This document shows, in pieces, positions 1 to 9,228 of a DNA stretch of 64,000 nt. The position numbers were made by a program, and so were the translations under genes. The stretch's first letter is position 1. Every line of letters begins with the position of its first letter. The stretch is from Curtobacterium sp. L6-1 (GTDB taxonomy: Bacteria > Actinomycetota > Actinomycetes > Actinomycetales > Microbacteriaceae). The stretch is taken from positions 930,001-994,000 of the forward strand of contig NZ_CP076544.1 in assembly GCF_018885305.1 (NCBI RefSeq), in the 5' to 3' direction. Under the pieces are notes generated by a model, which saw only the letters and a list, made by a program, of their open reading frames with translations, did no database searches and had not been told where the DNA came from.

Positions 1-1
1 G

Positions 2-499
2 GGGACGACGGTGACGGGTGTCGCCCTCGTCGCCGGCCACGGCCAGCCCTCGGCCCTCGTGTTCAACGTCGGGGACTCGCGCACGTACCGGAGCGACGCC
101 GGCGGACCGCTCAAGCGACTCACGGTCGACCACTCGGTCGTGCAGGAGATGGTGGACGCCGGCGTGCTCCGCGCCGAGGACGCCGAGTCGCACCCGGACA
201 GCAACGTCATCACGCGCGCGGTCGGCTTCGGCGAGCCGCCGGAGCCGGACTGGTGGACCATCCCGCTCCGCACCGGTGACCGCTACGTGGTCTGCTCGGA
301 CGGCCTCACCAAGGAGATCGGTGACGTCGGCATCTCGCGGATCGCGGCGAAGGTCGACGACCCGCAGGAGCTCGCCGAGCGCCTCGTCGGGGACGCCGTC
401 ATCGCCGGTGGCCGCGACAACGTCACGGTCGTCGTCCTCCAGGTCGACGACGCCCCCGAGGTCGCCGAGGACCTCGAGGACACCCTCCCGCGGCACTGA
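2..499 (+). CDS. PP2C-family protein Ser/Thr phosphatase, C-terminal part
   Basis: Metal-dependent protein serine/threonine phosphatase of the PPM/PP2C family, cytoplasmic in this fragment. The frame is already open at the first full codon (GTTVTG, a family strand motif), so the start lies outside the window. The visible 165 codons carry GDSR (visible residues 24-27), SDGLTKE and GGRDNVTVVVL, the motifs that position metal-binding aspartates. The family normally has about 240 residues or more, so roughly a third is missing. A transmembrane Ser/Thr kinase follows 233 bp downstream; a phosphatase/kinase pair acting on the same substrates, including the FHA protein of this locus, is the natural inference. 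Confidence 0.9.
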   Translation, partial: GTTVTGVALVAGHGQPSALVFNVGDSRTYRSDAGGPLKRLTVDHSVVQEMVDAGVLRAEDAESHPDSNVITRAVGFGEPPEPDWWTIPLRTGDRYVVCSDGLTKEIGDVGISRIAAKVDDPQELAERLVGDAVIAGGRDNVTVVVLQVDDAPEVAEDLEDTLPRH

Positions 500-695
500 C
501 CGCCACGGACGTCGGACGGTCGCGCGGTCGTCAGCGGGCGGAGGTCGGCGGACGTCCCGTCGCCCCTCCCGGTCCGTCCGGCTGCGACGGACGGCGGCCA
601 GGCGGGGCCCCTGCACGGCACACCGCGACCACTGCCCGGTGTCCGCCCGGTGTCCGCTCGGTACGGGTCCCGGCGACCCGTCCACCCCACCGCGG

Positions 696-701
696 TATCG
701 T
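696..701 (+). promoter_or_regulatory. candidate -10 element (TATCGT) of the kinase operon
   Basis: TATCGT lies about 31 bp upstream of the kinase start and would put the transcription start near 708, leaving a leader of about 25 nt that contains a Shine-Dalgarno GGAAGG at 720-725. No clear -35 was seen. The 233-bp gap after the phosphatase holds no other recognisable feature. Confidence 0.4.
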
Positions 702-732
702 GACCGAGCCACGCTGACCGGAAGGACCGACC

Positions 733-2145
733 ATGGCGCGCAGGCTGCCGTCGACCCCGCCGGTCCTCCCGGGCTTCACCCCCGTGCACGTGCTCGGGTC
801 GGGCGGCTTCGCCGACGTCTTCCTCTACGAGCAGGACATGCCCCGGCGGCAGGTGGCCGTGAAGGTCCTGCTCGACGAGGTCGTCGACGACCGCGTGCGG
901 CAGATGTTCCGCGCCGAGGCCAACCTGATGGCACGGCTGAGCACCCACCCGTCGATCCTCACGGTGTTCCAGGCCAGCGTCGCCGCCGACGGTCGGCCGT
1001 ACCTGGTGATGGAGCTCTGCTCGTCGTCCCTGAGCGAGCGGTACCGGCGTGAACCCGTGCCGGTGTCGCAGGTGCTCTCGATCGGGGTCCGCATCGGCTC
1101 CGCGCTCGAGACCGCGCACCGGGAGGGCGTCCTGCACCGCGACGTGAAGCCGTCGAACATCCTGCTCACCGCGTACGGCAACCCCGTGCTCTCCGACTTC
1201 GGCATTGCGGCCACGCTGGGGGAGTCCGACCCCGACGAGCCCGTCGGCATGTCGATCCCGTGGTCCGCGCCCGAGGTCCTCGCCGACGAGTCCCGCGGCA
1301 CGATCCAGTCCGAGGTCTACTCCCTCGCGGCGACCGTCTCGACGCTGCTCGCCGGTCGGAGTCCGTTCGAGGTGCCCGGCGGGGACAACGGGGCCGCGGC
1401 GCTCATGGCCCGGGTCGAGAAGGGCGGTCCGCGGCCGACCGGACGCCCGGACGTGCCGCCGACGCTCGAGCGCGTGCTCGCGAACGCGATGTCCCGTCGC
1501 CCGCAGAACCGTCCCGCGACCGTCATGGAACTCGTCCGGGGTCTCCAGCAGGTCGAGGCCGAACTCGGACTGCCGCAGACGCCGGCCGAGGTCGCGGTGG
1601 AGGCGTGGGCGGTGTCCTCGCCGGTGCCCGACGGCGAGCGGACCGTGGTCGGCGGTCTCGACCCGGCCGCCCGGTCGGGCCGGCGGCGCCGCACGCGGTC
1701 GTCGCTCCGCGGTGGCGTGGCCGCGACCGCCTCGCAGAGCGTGGGCACGGTGCACCGGACCGCTTCGACGGTCCGACGGAAGCGGGGCCCGCGCGCCGCG
1801 GTCGTGTGGGGATCGGTGGCGTCCGCCGTGGTCGTCGCGGCCCTGGCCGTGACCGCCGTGGTCGCCGTCGGGCGTGGCGGCGACGGGACCGTGCCGGTCG
1901 TGACCGACCTCAGCGCCACGGCGGGCTCGTCGTCCGTGACCTTCCGGTGGACCGACCCGGGCCTCCGTCCCGGTGACACCTTCGTCGTCACCGCCGACGG
2001 CACGTCCAGCCAGCAGTCCGGGACCACCTTCGTGGTGACCGGCCGTGCCGGGGCCGAGGAGTGCCTCCAGGTCGCGGTGAACCGTGACGGCCGGACCGGC
2101 GCGGCCAGCGACGAACGGTGCGCGACGATCGGCGGGTCGTCGTGA
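733..2145 (+). CDS. transmembrane Ser/Thr protein kinase with FN3-like sensor
   Basis: Hanks-type receptor kinase of 470 residues. The catalytic domain has a glycine loop GSGGFADVF (22-30), VAVK with the ATP-anchoring Lys44, HRD at 135-137, DFG at 155-157 and an APE motif, so it should be active. A basic linker leads to one membrane helix at about 358-380, then an outside domain of about 85 residues that looks like a single FN3 repeat with two cysteines. It has no PASTA repeats, so it is not PknB of the division cluster. Start ATG with GGAAGG seven bases before it. Its TGA overlaps the GTG of the next gene by 4 bp, so it is probably translated together with the repeat protein, whose FN3 modules resemble its sensor. 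Confidence 0.92.
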   Translation: MARRLPSTPPVLPGFTPVHVLGSGGFADVFLYEQDMPRRQVAVKVLLDEVVDDRVRQMFRAEANLMARLSTHPSILTVFQASVAADGRPYLVMELCSSSLSERYRREPVPVSQVLSIGVRIGSALETAHREGVLHRDVKPSNILLTAYGNPVLSDFGIAATLGESDPDEPVGMSIPWSAPEVLADESRGTIQSEVYSLAATVSTLLAGRSPFEVPGGDNGAAALMARVEKGGPRPTGRPDVPPTLERVLANAMSRRPQNRPATVMELVRGLQQVEAELGLPQTPAEVAVEAWAVSSPVPDGERTVVGGLDPAARSGRRRRTRSSLRGGVAATASQSVGTVHRTASTVRRKRGPRAAVVWGSVASAVVVAALAVTAVVAVGRGGDGTVPVVTDLSATAGSSSVTFRWTDPGLRPGDTFVVTADGTSSQQSGTTFVVTGRAGAEECLQVAVNRDGRTGAASDERCATIGGSS

Positions 2146-5100
2146 TCCGACGGTTCCTGCGCGCGCGCCGCTCGGCGGCGGTGACCACGCTCGTCGCGAC
2201 CGTGGTCGGCGCGGTCGTGGCCGGCACCGCCCTGGTGTCGAACGGGTACCACGCGCAGCGGATCGAGCTCGGGGACGGCACCGTGTGGGTCCCGTCCGCG
2301 GAGTTCGGCGCGCTCGGCCGCGCGAACCCCGGTGTGCTCGAGCTCAACACGGCGGTCGAGACGCCGTCCGACACGGTGTCCGTCCTCCAGCGCGGGTCGA
2401 CCGTGTACAGCGTCGACGAGACGAAGGGCACGGTCGCCCGGGTCGACGTCGCGACGGCCACGCTCGGCGACGCGGTCACGCTGCCGACCGGCAGCCCGAC
2501 CGTGCTCCTCGCCGGTTCCACGGCCGTGGTCGGCAACGGCGACACCGGCGCGCTGTGGACGACCCCGGCCGGACGGCTCGACGAGTTCGACGCCTCGACC
2601 GACCCGGCGCTGACGCTCGGCGCGGACGCCGTGTTCGACGCCTCCGACGACCACGTCGCCGTCTACTCGCCCCGGACCGCGACCGCGTCCCTGGTGTCCC
2701 TCGGGACCACCCCGGGCGTGGCGCAGCGCTGGACGGTGCGCATGGACCGGGACCACGCGTTCCAGGTGGCCGTCGTCGGGGAGCACGTGGCGGTCCTCGA
2801 CCGGACGGACGGGGTCCTCGCGGTCGACGGACGTCGGGTCGACCTGAGCAGCAGGGTCGGGGCGTCCCCGGCACTGCAGCACTCGAGCGCCGACGGGGAC
2901 GAGGTCGTGGTCGCCGGTGCGTCGGGCCTGGTGCGGGTGTCGGCGTCCGGAACGGTCGCCCGGACGTCGGTCGACGTCGCCGGGCGTGCCGCCCGTCCGT
3001 GGATCGAGGGCCGGTGCACCTACGGCGCGTGGAGCGGCGGCCAGGCCGTCGACACGTGCGACGGCCGGTCCGTGCAACGGCTCGCCCGCGTCCCTGGTGG
3101 TGCCACCCTCGAACTCGTGCACAACGGCTCGACGGTCGTCGCGAACGACGCGGCGACCGGGCGCACCTGGGCCGTCGGGCGAAGCGGGCAGCTCATCGAC
3201 AACTGGGCGGACCTGGTCGACCAGGACGCCGACCGCCAGCAGGAGCGTGCCTCCGACGACGACGCCGAGGTCGAGAAGGCGCAGGAGCCGCCGGTCGCGG
3301 TCGACGACGACCTCGGTGCCCGCCCGGCCCGCACCACCACCCTCCCGGTCCTCCTCAACGACCACGACCCGAACGGCGACCCGCTCGTGATCAGCGAGGT
3401 GGGCGAGGCCGACGCCTCGACGGCGCGGGTCGCCGTGGTCGCCGACGGGCAGCAGCTGCAGATCACCCTGCCCGCCGCCGCGACGGGCGTGGTCACGTTC
3501 CCGTACACGATCACGGACGGCAACGGCGGGTCCGCCTCCGCGACCGTGCGCGTAACGGTGCGGCCCGACTCCGAGAACGCACCGCCGCGCCAGGTACGCG
3601 ACACGACCGCCGACGTCGTGCGCGGAGGCCACGTCTCGACGAACGTGCTGGGCGACTGGATCGACCCCGACGGCGATCCCGTCTACCTCGAGTCGGCCGA
3701 GGCCTCCGAGGGCGACGACACGTCGACGACGCCCGACGGGCTCCTCGACTACCGCAACGAGAGCGGTCGCACCGGCGACCGCGTGCAGCAGATCACGGTG
3801 AGCGACGGGCGCGACAGCGGCCGCGGCTCGGTCACCGTGTCGGTCGCGGCGCAGGGCGACGTCCCGCTCCGCGCGGAGGCGTTCCCGGTCGATGGTTACG
3901 CCGACGAGGCGTTCACCGTCGAGCCGCTCGACCACGTCCGCGGCGGCAACGGCGTCGTCACCCTGACGAGCGTCTCCTCGGCCGCCGGGCTGACGGTGAC
4001 GCCCGCCTACGACGCCGGCACGTTCCGGGTGGAGGCGCGGACCGCGGGGGACTGGCAGCTCGAGTACACCGTCTCCGACGGCACGAAGACCGCCAGCGGC
4101 GTGGTCCGCGTCACGGTGCAGGCGCCACCGGACGCCTCGGCCGCTCCGGTCACCACCCCGAAGACGGTGTTCGTCACCACGCTGTCCTCGAAGGACACCG
4201 ACCTGACGGCGACGGACTCCGACCCGGCCGGTGGCGTGCTCCTGGTCACCGGGCTCGACGGCCCGCCCGCCGGCTCCGGCGTGCAGGCGAGCGTCGCCGA
4301 CCAGCACGTCCTGCGGGTCTCGCTCACGGCTCCGCTCGACGGGCCCGTCACCTTCGAGTACACGGTGACGAACGGCCTCGCCTCCGCGACGGGCACGGTG
4401 ACGGTGGTCGAGATCCCGAAGCCGGACCGACTGCAGCCCCCCGTCGCGCAGGCGGACACCGCGACCGTCCGCGTGGGCGCCGTCACCGACATCGACGTGC
4501 TCGACAACGACACGCAGCCCGAGGGCGAGTCCCTCACGCTGTTCCCGGACCTGGTGCAGGGACTGCCCCGCGGGGGCGGGCTGCTCTTCGTCTCCGGCGA
4601 CCACCTGCGGTACCTGGCCCCGACCACGCCCGGCACCTACTCGGCGGTCTACCGGATCGCCGGCCCCGACGGACAGACGGCCGACGCGACCGTCTCGGTC
4701 TCCGTCCGTGACCGCGACCGGGCGACGAACGCCGAGCCGGTGCCGCAGACCGTGACGGCCCGGGTCGTCGCCGGGCAGTCCGTCCGCGTCACGGTCCCGC
4801 TCGCGGGCATCGACCCCGACGGCGACAGCGTGCAGGTCATGGGCGTCGCCTCGAACCCGGAGAAGGGCTCCGTCGCGGACGTCACCTCGGACACGCTCAC
4901 CTACGAGGCGGGGGAGTACTCGGCGGGGACGGACGAGTTCACCTACACGGTGGTCGACGCGCTCGGGGCCCGGGCCACCGGGACGGTCCGAATCGGCATC
5001 GCACCCCGTGCGGAGCAGGCCGGCAGCCCGGTCGCAGAGGCGGACCACGTCACCATCCGACCCGGCGGGTCCGTGACCGTCCGGGTGCTGCAGAACGACT

Positions 5101-8100
5101 CCGACCCCGAGGGCGGCCGCCTGACCGTCACGGCCGCCGAGCCGACCGCACCCGACGTCCGTGCCCGGGTCATCGGCGGCGAGACGGTCCGCGTGACACC
5201 CCCGGTCTCGGCCCAGCGGGGCGACTTCGCGGTCTCGTACACCGTCAGCGACGAGCAGGGCACCACGAGCAGCGCCTTCCTCACGGTCACCGTGGACCGC
5301 GACGCGCGACCACTCCGTCCCGAGGTCGACGACACCGTGCTCGACCTGCAGGACGTCCTCGGCCGACGCACGGTCACGGTCGACGTCCTTCGCAACGTCT
5401 TCTTCGCCGAGGGCACCGCCACGGACCTGCGCGTCGGCCTGGTGGCGGGCTACGGGGAGGGATCGTCCGTGTCCCCCGACGACCGCATCACCGTCCGACT
5501 GGCGGACGCGTCGCAGGTCATCCCGTTCTCGGTCACCCGTCGCGACCACCCGGACGTCGTCGCTTACGGGTTCGTCCACGTACCGGGCTTCGACGACGCT
5601 CTGCCGCAGGTGGACCGCACCGCGCCCGCCGTCACGGTGAAGAGCGAGTCGACGGTGCGCATCCCGCTCTCGCGGTACGTGGTCACGGCGAACGGCAGGA
5701 CCGCGACGCTGACCGACCGCGGCGCCGTCAAGGCCACCCACTCGGACGGCACGTCGCTCGTGGTCGACGACGGGACCCTGCAGTTCACCTCGTCCCGGCT
5801 GTTCTTCGGCAAGGCGTCGATCTCGTTCGAGGTCACCGACGGGTCGGACGCGGACGGCGGCACGGGACGCGTGGCGACGCTCGTGCTGCCGATCACGGTG
5901 ACCCCGCGGTCGAACCAGCCGCCCGCGCTGACCGGGACGACCATCGAGATGCAGCCGGGCGACCGCCGCGTGCTCGACCTGCGCCGTCTGACGGACTACC
6001 CGTACCCCTCGGACCTGCCGGAACTGCGGTGGTCCGTCGTGGAACGGCCCACCGACGGGACCTCCGCGACGATCGACGGCCAGCGGCTCACCGTGCAGGT
6101 GGACGACTCGGCCCGGGCCGGCGACCGGTCGACCATCGGCATCGCGGTGGCGGACTCCACGAACCAGGGGCGGGCGGGGCGCATCACCGTCGACGTCGTC
6201 GGGTCGACCAGACCCCTGGTGCAGCCCGGTGCGGACACCGCGGTGGTCCAGCGCGGTCGGTCGACGACCATCGACGTCCTCGGCAACGACGAGCAGACCA
6301 ACCCCTTCCCCGGGCAGCCGCTTCGTGTCACCGACATCCGGGGGCTCGGCGGCGGGCTCCCGGCGGGCGTCTCGGTGAGCCCGAGCGCCGATCGCAGCCG
6401 GTTGCGCGTGGCGGTCTCGCCCACGGCCTCCACCGCCGAGGCACACCTGCAGTACCGGGTCGTCGACGCCACCGGTGAGTCCTCCCGCGCCGTCTGGGGC
6501 GACGTCACGATCTCTGTGCAGGACGTGCCCGACGCGCCCGGTACCCCGACCCGCACCGGGACCGAGGCCGGCGGGCAGGTCACCCTGACGTGGGCGACAC
6601 CGCAGGCGAACAACGCCCCGATCACCGGGTACCGCGTCTCGGGGTCGAACGGGGTGTCGCAGGACTGCGGGACCTCGACGGTGTGCACCGTGACCGGCCT
6701 CGACGCGACGGCGTCGTACCGGTTCAGCGTCGTCGCCGAGAACGCCGTCGGCCGCTCCGACCCGTCCCCGCAGTCCGCGGTCATGAGTGCCGACTTCGTG
6801 CCGGCGGCTCCCGCCGGACTCCGCGTCGCAGCCGACACGACGACCCCGGGCCAGCTCGACGTCTCGTGGCAGGCGGTCCCGCGTCCGTCACGGGGCAGCG
6901 CCGTCGACGACCACGTCGTCACCATCGCGGGGCCGGGGCTCACCGAGACCAGGCGGACGGGCACGGCGACGTCCACCTCGTTCACCGGCGGCACGAGCGG
7001 AGCGTCCTACGTCGTGACCGTCTCCGCCCGCAACGGCGCCGACCGCGACGGGACCGTCGTGCAGTGGAACAGCGCCACGGCGACCGGGACCGCGGTGGGT
7101 CGGCCCGGAGCGCCCGTCGACGTCCGCGCGATCACCGGGACCGAGCCCGACGGCCAGGGCAGGTCGACGGTCACCGTGACCTGGACCGCTGCCGACGCGG
7201 CGGGTGGCTCGGGTCCGACGTACCGGGTGTACCGCATCGCGGTCGGGGCGAGTCCGAGTTGCACCGCCCTGGCCGGGCAGACACCGGTCGGTACGACCTC
7301 GGGCACGACCGACGGCGGTGTGGCCGGGGGCAGCGCTCGGTACGCGGTCGTGTCCGACAACGGGACGTTCTGCTCCGTCGCCTACGCCGACGCGACGACC
7401 TTCGAGACCCCGAGCGGCACCGCGACGCCGACGCTCGCGGTGGTGGACAGTGCGGCGACGCAGTCCGACCTCCGGGTCACCGCGCCGTCCGGCGACGTCG
7501 ACCACTACCGTCTGCAGACCGGCGGACCCGTCGTCGACCTGGCACCCGGCGCCTCGTGGACAGGCGTGCCGGGGACCGGTGCGCGGAACACCGCGGTCGC
7601 GCTGACCCTGCAGGCGTGCGGTGCGCCGGGCGACGCCTTCTGCACCTCGGGCACGAGGTCCTGGACCGGCACCGGCGCAGCGTTCGACACCTCGGTCCGG
7701 GTGACGAGCGCGCAGGAGGGGCAGCCGATCGTGGTCGGCGGCCCCGCCGTGGCGGACGGGGTGCGGGTCGTCTCCTACGCGGCGCGCTGGTTCGCCGACG
7801 CCGACGGGACCGTCGCGCTGACGACGCAGCCCTCCGACAGCTGGACGGCGGGGAACGAGCCGACCGTGCCCCTCGGTGCGCGCTCGGTCCGGGTCGCCGT
7901 CACCGTTGAGACGACCGCAGCACCGCGCCTCAGCGCCACGACAGGCCGATCGTCGCCGGCCGCACCCGTCGCCGCCGCGCCGCCGCCCGCCGAGCCCCAG
8001 CCCGACCCCGACCCCGACCCCGGCGACGGGGCGGGCACGGGCAACGGCACGGGCAACGGCTCCGGCTCCGGCGGCGGTACCGGCGACGGGACCACGCCGT

Positions 8101-8102
8101 GA
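2142..8102 (+). CDS. giant cell-surface protein with cadherin/Ig-like and FN3 repeats
   Basis: About 1986 residues. I start at the GTG at 2142, which gives a 4-bp GTGA overlap with the kinase; a GTG at 2118 adds only eight residues. One membrane helix at about 12-32 follows a basic N-terminus, so the bulk should face outside. Residues about 40-380 look like a beta-propeller-like region, followed by an acidic linker. About nine to eleven cadherin/Ig-like repeats follow (about 384-1440), many with the VLxNDxDPxGDxL signature, then three FN3 domains starting near 1463, 1552 and 1652. The end is a PDPDPDP run plus a Gly/Thr/Asn-rich tail near 1950-1986. There is no LPXTG motif or C-terminal helix. 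Adhesin or wall scaffold is likely; the ligand is unknown. Confidence 0.85.
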   Translation: MIRRFLRARRSAAVTTLVATVVGAVVAGTALVSNGYHAQRIELGDGTVWVPSAEFGALGRANPGVLELNTAVETPSDTVSVLQRGSTVYSVDETKGTVARVDVATATLGDAVTLPTGSPTVLLAGSTAVVGNGDTGALWTTPAGRLDEFDASTDPALTLGADAVFDASDDHVAVYSPRTATASLVSLGTTPGVAQRWTVRMDRDHAFQVAVVGEHVAVLDRTDGVLAVDGRRVDLSSRVGASPALQHSSADGDEVVVAGASGLVRVSASGTVARTSVDVAGRAARPWIEGRCTYGAWSGGQAVDTCDGRSVQRLARVPGGATLELVHNGSTVVANDAATGRTWAVGRSGQLIDNWADLVDQDADRQQERASDDDAEVEKAQEPPVAVDDDLGARPARTTTLPVLLNDHDPNGDPLVISEVGEADASTARVAVVADGQQLQITLPAAATGVVTFPYTITDGNGGSASATVRVTVRPDSENAPPRQVRDTTADVVRGGHVSTNVLGDWIDPDGDPVYLESAEASEGDDTSTTPDGLLDYRNESGRTGDRVQQITVSDGRDSGRGSVTVSVAAQGDVPLRAEAFPVDGYADEAFTVEPLDHVRGGNGVVTLTSVSSAAGLTVTPAYDAGTFRVEARTAGDWQLEYTVSDGTKTASGVVRVTVQAPPDASAAPVTTPKTVFVTTLSSKDTDLTATDSDPAGGVLLVTGLDGPPAGSGVQASVADQHVLRVSLTAPLDGPVTFEYTVTNGLASATGTVTVVEIPKPDRLQPPVAQADTATVRVGAVTDIDVLDNDTQPEGESLTLFPDLVQGLPRGGGLLFVSGDHLRYLAPTTPGTYSAVYRIAGPDGQTADATVSVSVRDRDRATNAEPVPQTVTARVVAGQSVRVTVPLAGIDPDGDSVQVMGVASNPEKGSVADVTSDTLTYEAGEYSAGTDEFTYTVVDALGARATGTVRIGIAPRAEQAGSPVAEADHVTIRPGGSVTVRVLQNDSDPEGGRLTVTAAEPTAPDVRARVIGGETVRVTPPVSAQRGDFAVSYTVSDEQGTTSSAFLTVTVDRDARPLRPEVDDTVLDLQDVLGRRTVTVDVLRNVFFAEGTATDLRVGLVAGYGEGSSVSPDDRITVRLADASQVIPFSVTRRDHPDVVAYGFVHVPGFDDALPQVDRTAPAVTVKSESTVRIPLSRYVVTANGRTATLTDRGAVKATHSDGTSLVVDDGTLQFTSSRLFFGKASISFEVTDGSDADGGTGRVATLVLPITVTPRSNQPPALTGTTIEMQPGDRRVLDLRRLTDYPYPSDLPELRWSVVERPTDGTSATIDGQRLTVQVDDSARAGDRSTIGIAVADSTNQGRAGRITVDVVGSTRPLVQPGADTAVVQRGRSTTIDVLGNDEQTNPFPGQPLRVTDIRGLGGGLPAGVSVSPSADRSRLRVAVSPTASTAEAHLQYRVVDATGESSRAVWGDVTISVQDVPDAPGTPTRTGTEAGGQVTLTWATPQANNAPITGYRVSGSNGVSQDCGTSTVCTVTGLDATASYRFSVVAENAVGRSDPSPQSAVMSADFVPAAPAGLRVAADTTTPGQLDVSWQAVPRPSRGSAVDDHVVTIAGPGLTETRRTGTATSTSFTGGTSGASYVVTVSARNGADRDGTVVQWNSATATGTAVGRPGAPVDVRAITGTEPDGQGRSTVTVTWTAADAAGGSGPTYRVYRIAVGASPSCTALAGQTPVGTTSGTTDGGVAGGSARYAVVSDNGTFCSVAYADATTFETPSGTATPTLAVVDSAATQSDLRVTAPSGDVDHYRLQTGGPVVDLAPGASWTGVPGTGARNTAVALTLQACGAPGDAFCTSGTRSWTGTGAAFDTSVRVTSAQEGQPIVVGGPAVADGVRVVSYAARWFADADGTVALTTQPSDSWTAGNEPTVPLGARSVRVAVTVETTAAPRLSATTGRSSPAAPVAAAPPPAEPQPDPDPDPGDGAGTGNGTGNGSGSGGGTGDGTTP

Positions 8103-8130
8103 CGCTTCCCGCCCACCCGTCGGACACGTC

Positions 8131-8205
8131 GACGCCGACCCGCCCGACGCTGACCCGCCAGACGCCCATCCGCACGACGCTGACCCGCCCGACGCCCCGG
8201 ACACA
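8131..8205 (+). repeat. 15-bp tandem repeat in the C-rich gap before moxR
   Basis: Four full 15-bp units of the type GACGCTGACCCGCCC at 8131-8190, then a decayed fifth at 8191-8205. They fill the only real gap (8103-8256) of an otherwise tightly overlapped operon. The stretch 8131-8240 has 62 C and 26 G by hand count. It could be read in frame with MoxR as Asp/Pro repeats, but the strong start at 8257 argues against that. Confidence 0.8.
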
Positions 8206-8256
8206 CCGCCGCCCGACCAGCCCCGCCGTCCCCACCACCGAAGGAACGACACCCGC

Positions 8257-9228
8257 ATGAGCATGACCCCGGAGCAGGCCGCACGCTTCGCCGATGTCGC
8301 CGGCCGCATCGTCACGAACGTCGAGCAGGTCCTCCTCGGCAAGACGTTCGTGATCCGGCTGGCCGTGACGGCGATGCTCAGCGAGGGACACCTGCTGCTC
8401 GAGGACGTCCCCGGCACCGGCAAGACGAGCCTCGCCCGCGCGCTGGCGCAGAGCGTGCAGGGCTCGACCTCCCGCATCCAGTTCACGCCCGACCTCCTGC
8501 CGGGCGACATCAGCGGCATCAGCGTCTACGACCAGCGCGCCCAGGAGTTCGAGTTCCACCGCGGACCCGTCTTCGCCAACATCGTCCTCGCCGACGAGAT
8601 CAACCGCGCGAGCCCGAAGACCCAGTCGGCACTCCTCGAGGCGATGGAGGAGTCGGCGGTGACGGTCGACGGCGTGACCCACCGGCTCGCACAGCCCTTC
8701 ATGGTCGTGGCGACGCAGAACCCGATCGAGCAGGCCGGCACCTACCGGCTGCCGGAGGCGCAGCTCGACCGGTTCCTCATGAAGACGTCGATCGGGTACC
8801 CGGACCACGCGGCGACCGTGCGCATCCTCGAGGCGGCGTCCGCACCGTCGGCCTCGGTGCCCCTCCCGAGCGTCGTCCCGGCGGCGACCGTGACCGAGAT
8901 GGCGGCGCTCGCGCGCACGGTGCACGTGGACGCGGTCATCGCCGACTACGTCGCCCGCCTCGTCGACGGCACCCGCTCCGCGAACGAGGTCCGGCTCGGC
9001 GTCAGCGTCCGCGGCGCGATGGGACTCGTCCGTGCGAGCCGTGTCTACGCCGCGGTGCAGGGCCGCCACTACGTCACGCCGGACGACGTGAAGGCCCTCG
9101 CCGACCCGGTGCTCGCGCACCGTCTCGTCCTCGACGCCGAGGCCGAGTTCGACGGTGTCGACGCCTCGAGCGTCATCGCGCAGCTCCTCGTCGAGACGCC
9201 GCCGCCCGCCGACCGGGTCCCACGGTGA
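8257..9228 (+). CDS. MoxR-family AAA+ ATPase
   Basis: Cytoplasmic AAA+ chaperone-like ATPase of 323 residues, usual for the MoxR family. Walker A is DVPGTGKTS near 49-57 and Walker B is VLADEI near 110-115, followed by NRASPKTQSALLEAMEE and a sensor 1 motif VATQNPIEQAGTY. ATG 8257 has AAGGA at 8241-8245. The frame is open far upstream, but that is the shadow of the preceding gene and a repeat region. MoxR proteins typically work with DUF58 and transglutaminase-like partners, exactly the two genes that follow with 4-bp overlaps; their usual role is remodelling or activating envelope or metal-dependent complexes. Which client is served here is inference, perhaps the surface protein upstream. 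Confidence 0.92.
   Translation: MSMTPEQAARFADVAGRIVTNVEQVLLGKTFVIRLAVTAMLSEGHLLLEDVPGTGKTSLARALAQSVQGSTSRIQFTPDLLPGDISGISVYDQRAQEFEFHRGPVFANIVLADEINRASPKTQSALLEAMEESAVTVDGVTHRLAQPFMVVATQNPIEQAGTYRLPEAQLDRFLMKTSIGYPDHAATVRILEAASAPSASVPLPSVVPAATVTEMAALARTVHVDAVIADYVARLVDGTRSANEVRLGVSVRGAMGLVRASRVYAAVQGRHYVTPDDVKALADPVLAHRLVLDAEAEFDGVDASSVIAQLLVETPPPADRVPR

Noticed and set aside
1317..6446. Minus-strand open frame of about 1709 codons
   Set aside because: Lies antisense to the kinase and the repeat protein, is rich in Arg/Gly/Val/Asp of no recognisable family, and is explained by the high GC third positions of the real genes.
8131..8205. CRISPR array
   Set aside because: Units are only 15 bp, directly adjacent and have no spacers.
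7876..8256. N-terminal extension of MoxR including Asp/Pro repeats
   Set aside because: ATG 8257 has a good Shine-Dalgarno sequence and gives the normal MoxR length; the upstream part overlaps the previous gene out of frame.
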